Origin: Trichosporon coremiiforme
Taxonomy: Eukaryota; Basidiomycota; Tremellomycetes; Trichosporonales; Trichosporonaceae
Assembly (NCBI GenBank): GCA_039545355.1
Contig: BCJJ01000006.1
Coordinates: 1,302,001 to 1,366,000, forward strand
DNA: 64,000 nt
Direction of reading: 5' to 3'
How positions within the stretch are numbered: position 1 is the first letter of the stretch; each line of letters begins with the position of its first letter. The notes beneath the pieces are model-generated. The model was not told the DNA's origin, did no database searches, and was given only the letters and a program-made list of their open reading frames with translations. Below, in pieces: positions 55,979 through 64,000 of the stretch. The position numbers and the translations under genes are program-made.

Positions 55979-56068
55979 ATAGGATCAAGTAGCATACTCA
56001 GCGTACTTTTTGCATCATGCATGAATCCTCTAGGGATGTACAAAGATTGTTCTTTCACTGGCTTACGC

Positions 56069-57932
56069 TTACGCCTCCCAGCCCTCGGTGTTGCGGATGA
56101 GCTTGTAGTAGAACTGGGTCGTGGTGAGGTGACCGTGGAGCGAGATGCGCTCGTCGACGGTGTGGATACCACCAGACTCGTTGAGGTCGGAGGGGGAGAA
56201 GCGGTAAATGTTGCGAGTCAGGTTCCATGTGCGAGCGGTGTCCGTGTTGGCAAACATGCCGGTGGGAGCAATGACGGTGTGCTTGCCAAAGACGGCCTTG
56301 ATCGTGCCGCCGATAAAGGCAAAGGCCGAGGTGTCGGTGGGCGTGATGGGGGCGGGCTCGAGGCCGTCAATGTGCTCGTTTCCGACAACGGAGATGGTCA
56401 GATGCTGCGCCTTGCGCTCCTTGGGCTCCTCGCCAAAGTAGGTGATAGAGAATCCGAGCTTCTTGGCAACGGGCACAATGACCTCCTTGTAGTGCTTCTT
56501 GGTCTCCTCGACCGAGCTCGTGAACGCGATACGGTGGTTGATGGTTGCTGCACGTCAGCTGGCATACACGTATGTCGACTTACCCTCAACAAGCTCGGGG
56601 AGCGCATTGGTCTTGACGCCGCCCGAGATGAGGTCGACGGCCTGGGACGTGCCGACAAACGCCTTCGAGATGGGGTCCTGGGCAGCGAGCTCCTTGGCGA
56701 GCTTGTTCCACTTCTTCGGGTTGCGCACCTGCTTCTTGACGTCCTTGGGGAACTCAGGCGCATAGTCGGCGAGACAGGTCAGGTACTGCAGGAAGGGGGA
56801 CTCGGCAGAAAGCGAAGACTCGAAGGGGTGGTCCTCGAGAGCAACGATGAGGCGAGACATGAGGCCGACTGTACGTTAGCTTTTGGACAAGCAAATACTC
56901 ACTTCCAGTGTGGGGAGGAGGCATAGACGAGTGGCCGCCGGGAGTGTCGACGGTGAGCTTGACAGAGATGGCGCCCTTCTCGGCCATGCCGAGAGCGGCG
57001 ACGCGTGTGCCGTACGAGTCAGAGATGCCCGAGAAGCCCTCGTCGATGATGAACTCGACACCGTCCTTTCCGTAGCGCTCCTCGATGAGCTCGGCGAGGG
57101 GGAGGGCACCGCGGCCGCCGCCAATCTCTTCGTCGTAGCCGTAACCGATCAGGATCGTGCGCTCGGGCTTAAAATCCTCCTCGAGAAGCTTCTCGATCGA
57201 ACCAAGGATACCCATGAGCGAGTTCTTGCAGTCGCTGGCACCGCGGCCCCAGACCCAGGTGCCGGGAGTGTCCTTCGAGTGGTCCTTGGTGATCTCGCCA
57301 GACCATGGGCCGAAAGTCCACTGGTTCTCCGTGTCCTTGTTCACGGGAACTGTGTCCTCGTGAGCCATCAGATAGATGGGCTTGCGGTCCGACGAGCCCT
57401 CCCACGTGAACAGGTGCGCGTGCTCGTTGACAATCTCGTGCTTGAGTCCAGAGTAGATGGTCGGGAACTCGTTCTCGAGGAATTGGGCAAACTTGGCCTG
57501 GCCCTCGAAGCGCGGGTCCTTGGGGTCTGAGGGCATGTCGTCAAACGAGACGGTGTTGATCTGGACCGCACGCGACAGGCGCTCAGCAGCCTTGTCGGCG
57601 TACGTCTCGTCGTTGGTGATGTCCCAATCGGCACCGACCGAGATCGGCTTGGGCTGAGCAGGGCAGCACGCCCCCTTGAGCTGCGAGGCGTGATGCGCGA
57701 CGGCGTGCCCGTGGCGCGTGCCGTTCATTTGGGCGCTCATGCCGAGCTCAGTCTTGCCGGCGCAGCCGAACAGACCCTTGCCCGTCATGGTCGACGCGGC
57801 GAGGTGCGTCAGGAGCAGGAAGAGGATACCGACCGGCACGGCGAGCTTCCAGGTCGCGCGGCGCTGGCGGGGCACCTCGACGGGCGCCTGCTCGTGCTGG
57901 GGGAGCGGGGTATAGTCGTTCTTTTCCATCAT
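56069..57932 (-). CDS. CPS1: Vacuolar carboxypeptidase S (M20 zinc peptidase)
   Basis: Vacuolar di-zinc exopeptidase that releases amino acids from peptides. The N-terminus has a short cytosolic tail (MMEKNDYTPLPQHEQ) and one helix (WKLAVPVGILFLLLTHLAA), the type II signal-anchor layout of Cps1, which is sorted through multivesicular bodies. Metal and catalytic residues: HEDTVPV (His, catalytic Asp), GRGASDCKNS (bridging Asp), YDEEIGGG (catalytic Glu and zinc Glu), and a late His in GGIHTVDERI. The dimerisation insert contains TVDTPGGHSSMPPPH. Introns lie near 56868-56904 and 56540-56583. A dileucine or ubiquitin signal is not obvious, though Lys5 could serve. Family length is normal. Confidence 0.92.
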
Positions 57933-58229
57933 GCTGGATGATGCAACAACAGAAACGAGAATGTGGGCAAGAAAATGTCTATCAACACGCGTGCGGCGTC
58001 CATCATGGGCTGACTTTCCGGCTCGCCGGATCTAAGCCTCCGCAAGTACGAATCAAGCAATCGTCATATCGGCCTTTGCCGATTCGAGCGTCACGTGCAA
58101 CCAAGTCACCAACCTCACGCCTCACCGCACCGCGCCGCATGCGGCCACTCACATGAATGCCGGACAGCGGATATTCAACGGAAACGTCGGCTTCACCATA
58201 TCCCACTCCCTTTGCGACATCTCCACACC

Positions 58230-59312
58230 ATGGCGCAGCGCGGCAAAATCGAGTATGTCATCTTTGACATGGACGGGCTATTGAGTGCGTTGTCTGCATG
58301 TCTGCAGCCGAAAGATGCCGCTGCCTATGTTTGCTGACAGCTTCAGTGTAAGCGTTCCTGTTTGGCTCGACTGACCTGAAGCGACTCGGAGGTGAGCTCC
58401 TCTCCTCAGCACGCGTGACTGACGGAAGCGCATCTACACCGTCGTGACAAGTACGCCACGCTGCGGTGTCTCCTGGACTGACCACAGATGACATTCTGGC
58501 CCGGTATGACCTCACTATGACCTGGGACATCAAGGCTGGTCTCATGGGGAAGGGTTCGTGAGCTGTGAAAGCGGTGACTGACTTGCTAGTGCAGCGTGCT
58601 GCGGCAGAGTATCTGTACTCCTTCTTCCCTGGCCTCGAGGACAAGCTCAGCATCGAGGACTACCTGGAAGAGCGCGCACGTGAGCAGGACCGCATGTTCA
58701 AGGAGGTCCCTCCTATGCGTGGGGCTGTCGAGCTGGTGCAGGGCCTGGTGAGTCAAAGACAAGTGAACACTCCTGCTGACCAGCAGAGCAGGGCCGGCAT
58801 TCCAATCGCTTTGGCGACTGGATCTAGCAAGCGCAACTTTGACTTGAAAACGGTATGTGGAGAAAAGTTGTCACACCTGACACGCACAGGGTCACCTGCC
58901 AGAGTTGTTTTCCCACTTCCACCCAACTTGCATCCTCACCGCCGACTCGCCAGAAGTCGCCCCTGGGCGAGGGAAGCCCAAGCCGGATATCTTCCTCGCT
59001 GCTGCCAAGAAGCTGGGTCGTGATGTTGGTACGGCTGATTCCTGCACGCCCGAACAGGCTGCTGAGCGTGCCAAGGGGCTTGTGTTTGAGGACGCCCGGT
59101 TGGGCGTCGAGGCGGGTGTTGCTGCTGGCATGAACGGTGCGTACGCGCGCGGGAAGAACGCGCTGACGACAGTCGTCTGGATTCCGGACCCGGAGCTGCG
59201 TGCTCTCAACCCTGACGAGACCTATGGTTCGAAGCTGATTCTCGAGCATCTGCAGGAGCTCAGCCCCGCTGAATGGGGTCTTCCTCCTATTGACTGGAAG
59301 GCACCGATCTAG
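58230..59312 (+). CDS. HAD-superfamily phosphatase (HDHD1/GS1-like, pseudouridine-5'-phosphatase type)
   Basis: Sugar-phosphate or nucleotide phosphatase with the HAD fold. Motif I is in VIFDMDGLL (nucleophile Asp, +2 Asp). It is followed by several very short exons (DSE region near 58383-58395, then DILARYDLTMTWDIKAGLMGK). Motif II is ALATGSSKRNFDLKT. The metal-binding motif IV region is GLVFEDARLGVEAGVAAGMN, preceded by GKPKPDIFLAAAKKLG with the motif III Lys. The C-terminus has VVWIPDPELRAL and ends DWKAPI. The cap domain type and the SSKRNF block match the HDHD1/GS1 group. The substrate is inferred. At least six short introns split the first 350 bp; exact boundaries are not certain. Confidence 0.8.
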
Positions 59313-59786
59313 ACGCACAATCAACACACACCACTTCCGCCCACGTATCATGGCAAGATGTATCAGTTGTCGCATCGCCGGGTGCAGCCCATGAATCGAT
59401 TGGTGACACTGCTTCTCTGGCTCACGCCCCTCTCCACAATAACCGTTCGGGAATCAGCCTGGAAACCGAAAGACTAGCGCCCTTATCACGGGCTGATAAG
59501 CTGGACGCACAAGGGAAGCCCTGTATTCACACCCAACAGAGCTGCCAAGAGCCGTGTGCGCACTCCCTTTAGTTGGCATCCTGTTGAAATGCTCCTTTCT
59601 GGCAGGAGACTGTGAGAGTGGAATATTACTGGCACCTCCTGGCACTCCAGGTCATTGTTTGCCACAACGCTCTTGTCTTCCTTCTCGTCCTCAGTTGATG
59701 GAGAGCATGCTCGGGCATCCGTTCATAAACTGCAGCATTGCGTCTTACTGAACTTCTCGCCACTTTTGCCCTTCCACAGCTTTACA

Positions 59787-60468
59787 ATGCTGCTCCCCGT
59801 ATTGCTGACCTCTCTAGGCCTATCAACAGCCAACCCTCTTGTTAGTGCAGAGGTACCCCCAAGTCCGACCACGAGTTCCGACTGCAAGCCTGAGCCCAGA
59901 CCGAATGACACCTACGTGTTTCTGCCTCGGTCCGGTTCTTGGTGTGAGGATCCCAGACATGATGACCGACAAACCTCAAGCTGACTCTACAGGGACACTG
60001 GGGCAGCCGAATGAGATCCTTTGGAATTGGTCCGACCGTCCGGGGCCTGTTGATGTTGTGCTGAGGCACGACAACGAGACGCTTCTCCCATGTCCGCGAG
60101 AACTACGGCAGGAGAGTGAGTACTTCTCCTGGCTGGGAGCGCAGGCAGACTGATTCTATAGTTCCGGGCAACTGGTTCGGCGTCCCAGTCAATCGAACCA
60201 TGTTGAAGGATGTAGCTCCGGGCGTCGGCTACGTGATCACCATTGAGGACAGTGTAAACAAATGTGAGAGACGAGTTCAAGCAACAAACTGACGGGAGCC
60301 GTGTTTGCAACCTCGGACAAGTTTGAGATCAAGGCAGAGGGTGCGGACCCATATCGACGGCCCCCACCTTGCAATCCCATTACATCACCTGTCTACGGTG
60401 GGGGCACCGGCTTTCGCCGGGTCGTTGGGTCGGCGTTGCTACTGTCACGTTCGCCCTGGCAGCGATGA
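59787..60468 (+). CDS. Secreted Kre9/Knh1-like cell-surface protein
   Basis: The start MLLPVLLTSLGLSTANPLVSA is a signal peptide. Over an intron near 59942-59990 the frame gives GSWTLGQPNEILWNWSDRPG, then VVLRHDNETLLP. A second intron near 60115-60160 is followed by IPGNWFGVPVNRTML and APGVGYVITIEDSVNK. A third joins to SVFATSDKFEIKAEG. The pattern (GxxxTLGxPxxIxWN ... GxWxVPxxL ... YxIxI ... SDKFxI) is that of the Kre9/Knh1 N-terminal domain (Ser-Thr-rich GPI-anchored family), involved in beta-1,6-glucan or the cell wall. Here the reading runs out soon after, with no Ser/Thr-rich region or GPI tail; either an exon was missed (a donor GTGGGG lies near 60398) or the protein is short and secreted. 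Confidence 0.6.
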
Positions 60469-62578
60469 GCTGAAGCTCGAGCGTGCGCAGCAGTGCCTCG
60501 ATTCCTCGTGCTGCAATCGATGAATCGGGAAAAGCACGTAGAAGTCGAGCGACTTTCATTGGCCCTGGGCTGCACGAGACCGCACGAGACCAAAACAAAC
60601 TCACCAGTAACTAAGGAAAGGACACCATCAAGGGCACGCAAACGTCGCCGTCTGCGTGTTCCTAGTTCCTCGAGTGCCTCAGTACGTCGTTGTATGTATG
60701 ACATGCCTCATCGCTTCCCTGGCCGCGTGCGCCGCGTGGGGCCTAGCCAAGACGTTGAGTCTAACACTGGCCGCGCCTCAGCTGCGAGCACGTATTACTC
60801 TTCTCCGGAAATGGGTTTTCCACCTCGGCTCGGCTGCCTCCACTCCGCTCGGTATGCCCGGCATGCACGGCTACTTGACTTCCTTCCCACGAAAAAATGG
60901 GCCAGTTGCTGCGCACGAAAGACCTTGATGGATGATATCACAACCACTAGTCTGGCAGTTGAAGTCGTAGTGAGTTGATGTCTCTGGCCATAAACCTGGG
61001 GTGATCCAGAAGACCTGGGCAGAGGCCATATGACGTCAGATCGGTAGCACACCACGACCGAAATAATCTATGCAGGGTCAGCATCGAGTGTGGCTTTTGA
61101 GGAAGGTGGGATTAGATTTGGTGATCGGGATGACCTGTCGTTCATGCGTTCAACATGAGAGCAGAACATCGCTGTGTCATCATCTTCACTGCGTCGTACG
61201 CCATGCTCATTGTTAGTTGCCGGTATGAGCGTCTTTTACTCGACCTAACGACTGCGCATTCGCTATTCGATATCATCATGGGGCTTAGCATGACTAGGAC
61301 GGGAAGCATGCTTGGACCAAGTGCAGTTCTGTGACTAAGTCTGCATGCTCCTGCCCTGCCATGTCTTCCAGAGCCGCCATTTTCATCAGCAAGGCGACAG
61401 GCAAAACAGCCAGAAAGTCTGTCCTCAGCTACCGTCGGTTGCCAGCAACCTCAAACGCAGTGTTACAGCAGGCGCCTTCGCTACCGAGACGAGACCCTTA
61501 CGGCACCAGCGTAGCGGAGCAGTGAAGAGCAGTATCACCCGGCGACTATGGTGTAGATAGCTGGGTTGAGGCTGAACGAGCGAGCCCTGAGTAAGGTTTG
61601 TCAGGATGTCTGGTCACAACCGGTCCGGGATCAACTGATACCCTCAGCCGGGGAGGAGAGACTAACCCGACCCTGTCCCAGCCTGGGTCATCCCAGACTT
61701 TGGAGAAATGCTGATCAAGGGCAAAGAGCCGGACGACGTAGGGCAATCAAGACGCCTGGGAATCTCGAGTATGCAACGGCCAAAGCGCTCTGTTGCCCAC
61801 CCATCGGCCCCAAGGCCGGAAGTAGTCCATTGTCAGAACATTGGGGCCACCCATGCCCACTCTCGGCATTCTAGACGGTTCCTGAAATCGACACAATTGG
61901 ACATCCGTCTTTCCTCCGTTCCAGCGTCGGGACTCTCTCCCTCACGAATTTACTGGGTCTTCTTGCTGACACTGACTCCACCCCGTGACGATTACTACCC
62001 CATGTGTCTTCTGCTGCCAGTTTCGCCAAGGACGCAGATCATCCGAGGATATCCCCAGGCGGTCTTTTCCCCTCACCGCACTGGGTTGCTACGCAGCCCA
62101 ACTCTTCCGGGAGTTCAGTGCAGGCCTTATGGAGGCTTGGGCCTGAGAGCAAGGATGACCCAGCTTCCTTCAGCCCCCGCCGCCATCCTCTCCTCCGGTC
62201 CGGCGGCATCGTGCGTGGGAGCAGAGGACCTCGGCGGGGATGGAACGGCCTCGGAGAAGACCTAGGGGCCTGAAGTGCTGCGGAATATGTTGTCATCCAC
62301 AATTTCTGGTCTGTTCGCTGTCTCCGTTTTCCCCCTGTATTGCAGCTTCGAGTTGAACTCTCATTGAGTGCCTCGCCTGCACCACTGCGCCGACGGACTG
62401 CCTTGGGCCGCAGGCCGCAGACTACACTCCGTCAAGAGACCAAACACACCCCAAAGGCCATGGGCGTTTCTCCCACGCAACGTTTAGATATAAAAGGATC
62501 GCCGAGGGCACACTGAACCATTACTTCTCTTCACTTCTGCGCACCCCCACACCCACCACAAACACTCATTTAATCGCA
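60469..62578. other. Gene-poor region of 2.1 kb
   Basis: No supported gene. The final 120 bp hold the promoter and C/T-rich leader of the surface-protein gene. Open frames in the interior have unlike composition on both strands and no family resemblance. Confidence 0.35.
62489..62496 (+). promoter_or_regulatory. TATA box of the surface-protein gene
   Basis: TATAAAAG, 83-90 bp upstream of the ATG at 62579, followed by a C/A/T-rich leader (ACACCCACCACAAACAC type). This layout is typical of a strongly expressed, regulated fungal gene. Confidence 0.7.
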
Positions 62579-63157
62579 ATGCGTTTCGCTACTCTCGCTC
62601 TTCTCCTCGCCAGCCTCGTTGCCGCGCAGAACGCCGCTCAGTCGGTTACTTCGGCTGTCGAGTCTGCCCTTGCTTCTGCCACCGGTGGTGACCAGCAGCA
62701 GCCTTCCGGTGAGCAGGGCCAGCAGACCTCTTCCGCCCCTGTGGGCGAGCAGACCTCGCAGGGTGGCGACGCTCAGCAGACCTCTTCCGCCCCTGCTGGC
62801 GAGCAGACCTCGCAGGGTGGTGATGCTTCGCAGACTTCTGGCAGTGATGCCCAGCCGACCTCCTCCGCAGCCGACGCGAGCCAGACCGGTGCCGGTGGCG
62901 CTGGCGGCGCCAGCTCCGCCACCCCTAGCGGACAGTCTGGCATGGAGTCTGGCGCTTCGCAGTCTGGCGCTTCGAAATCTGGCGGCAACGTTGCTTCGTC
63001 GATGTCAAGCATGGCCGGCGGTGCCGGAAGCTCCGGCAGCTCTGCTGCTGCTTCCCCAAGCGGCAGCGGCGGTGCTGGCGGCAGCTCTGCTGCCGGTCGC
63101 GGAACCCCCATCGCCGGTGCCGCTGTCGCTGCTGCGATCATCGCTGCTATCTTCTAA
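62579..63157 (+). CDS. Ser/Gly/Ala-rich GPI-type cell-surface protein
   Basis: 192 aa, no intron. The signal peptide is MRFATLALLLASLVAAQ. The mature part is almost only Ser, Gly, Ala, Gln and Thr, including an 18-residue tandem repeat (QTSSAPVGEQTSQGGDAQ, then nearly the same again). The C-terminus is GRGTPIAGAAVAAAIIAAIF, a small-residue site plus hydrophobic tail suited to GPI attachment. It resembles small cell-wall mannoproteins of Tremellomycetes; no enzymatic domain. Codon use is strongly biased and a TATA box is present, both suggesting high expression. It would be a client of the GPI transamidase encoded near 18 kb. Confidence 0.8.
   Translation: MRFATLALLLASLVAAQNAAQSVTSAVESALASATGGDQQQPSGEQGQQTSSAPVGEQTSQGGDAQQTSSAPAGEQTSQGGDASQTSGSDAQPTSSAADASQTGAGGAGGASSATPSGQSGMESGASQSGASKSGGNVASSMSSMAGGAGSSGSSAAASPSGSGGAGGSSAAGRGTPIAGAAVAAAIIAAIF
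62723..62830 (+). repeat. 54-bp coding tandem repeat, two units
   Basis: Units 62723-62776 and 62777-62830 both start CAGACCTCTTCCGCCCCTG and differ at a few bases; they encode the 18-residue repeat of the surface protein. Confidence 0.8.
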
Positions 63158-64000
63158 GTAATCATCACACTCGCTTAAGAATCAATCGGTCTTCTGGCAT
63201 CGGCTTCGAGAACCTACTAAACGACCGATCCGGCTTCAAAAAAAACACCGATCCCTTTCAAATCACGTAGACCGTTTTGTTGCGAGTTCCAAGTATGGAA
63301 CTCGCACCTTACGTTCACTATTAGGTTGAGCAGTCATAAGCTGCAGCTCGATGTATCCCCATTTAATGTAATCTTCGAGCGGTTCCGCTGGCGGACAGTA
63401 GCTGCTCCCAGACTGCGACCACTCGTGATCGAACTAAATGGCCGAGTGGCCGAAGCTGCATGCTGGGGGGTGCCACGGTTCAAGCCACTGAATGGAGCCA
63501 ACCGAGGTCAGAACTCCTGACTGACGTTTCATCTTGACACATCTCCGCCGGCTTTGAAGCGGTGCACGGCTGCATCGTGTCAACAGGAACAAAGGCTCGC
63601 CACCTGATGCACCTGACCGCACTGACACGCATGGAGACTCATTGTGGAGGACGCGAACGCAGCGGACAGTCGAAACAAGACTTCCCAGAGCTTTGCAGCG
63701 TCATGCCGCCCTTTGGTTGCGCTTGGTTGTGTTTGGAACGATAGTCCCGCACGAGGACATCTGCAGGCCGTCGCTCGTCGTTCAGTAACCCTTGGTGGTA
63801 GGTTTAGATGCTGACCGTGTTCAATGCCTCCTGGACCCTCCCGCCGCGCAATACCTCTAAAAGAAACCTTATCCACCCAGAGTCTCTTGACGTTTAGCAT
63901 ACCACGTTTGCGGATGGCGGCCAGGTATCGACTAGTGTAAGGTGGGTGTCCCCAGGGTTTACGATAAGCATAGTCGATCCGCCTGCGCCATGGACTCGCG
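63158..64000. other. 3' flanking region, no gene seen
   Basis: 843 bp with no supported coding region. A tRNA-like fragment near 63439-63487 was rejected because it lacks an acceptor stem. Confidence 0.35.

Noticed and set aside
63439..63487. tRNA-like fragment (TGGCCGAGTGG A-box-like, GGTTCAAGCC B-box-like)
   Set aside because: The two boxes have plausible spacing, but no 7-bp acceptor stem or anticodon stem can be formed around them.

Overview
The window is nuclear DNA of a basidiomycete fungus, most likely a tremellomycete yeast of the Trichosporonales type (inferred from protein resemblance and gene architecture; no rRNA or other decisive marker is present). The evidence for a fungus is many GT-AG introns, often only 31-60 nt with CTNAC-like branch points, dense genes on both strands, moderately high GC, and a set of plain eukaryotic housekeeping genes. 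There is no operon, prophage, CRISPR array, rRNA or convincing tRNA, and no intact transposon.

Layout. 0-12 kb: 3' part of the tRNA isopentenyltransferase gene (MOD5), a PWWP-domain protein, a DHX29-like helicase, the PP1 inhibitor YPI1, HEM2 (porphobilinogen synthase) and pyridoxal kinase, the last two tail to tail. 12-20 kb: eIF4G, the GPI-transamidase subunit PIG-U/GAB1, and a secreted DUF7729-like protein. 20-34 kb: a 2.1 kb gene-poor stretch, an MFS exporter, two small genes assembled here from short exons (a mitochondrial-looking 101 aa protein and a 160 aa single-pass membrane protein), an M14 metallocarboxypeptidase, a low-complexity protein, a PRKRIP1/DUF1168 protein and a multi-pass membrane protein. 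33-38 kb: mostly non-coding, with two small unrecognised genes and some repeats and hairpins. 38-44 kb: an ammonium transporter, a Par32/Amu1-like DUF3602 protein, a Med11-like gene and histone H3. 45-60 kb: xylitol dehydrogenase, an ASH2/BRE2 COMPASS subunit, a MET1 siroheme gene fused to a membrane domain, a TBC-domain protein without visible catalytic fingers, PCF11, carboxypeptidase S (CPS1) and a HAD phosphatase. 60-64 kb: a Kre9/Knh1-like secreted protein and a Ser/Gly-rich cell-surface protein.

How genes may work together. The ammonium transporter sits next to a gene of the family that controls ammonium transporters in budding yeast, and both upstream regions carry clustered GATAAG sites, so this looks like a nitrogen-uptake module. 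HEM2 and MET1 both belong to tetrapyrrole synthesis; pyridoxal kinase feeds the PLP cofactor of the preceding heme enzyme. Histone H3, ASH2/BRE2 and the PWWP protein are chromatin genes; eIF4G, the DHX29-like protein and MOD5 serve translation.

The strongest unusual observations are: a continuous reading frame joining a four-helix membrane domain to the Met8-like/Met1 siroheme enzyme with no ATG between them; the ammonium transporter/Par32-like pair; a histone H3 with a two-residue tail insertion and an 11-nt micro-exon over the K4 region; several stop-free introns of length divisible by three, one inside a helicase motif; and a five-copy TCTCAAA array spaced at about 21 bp.
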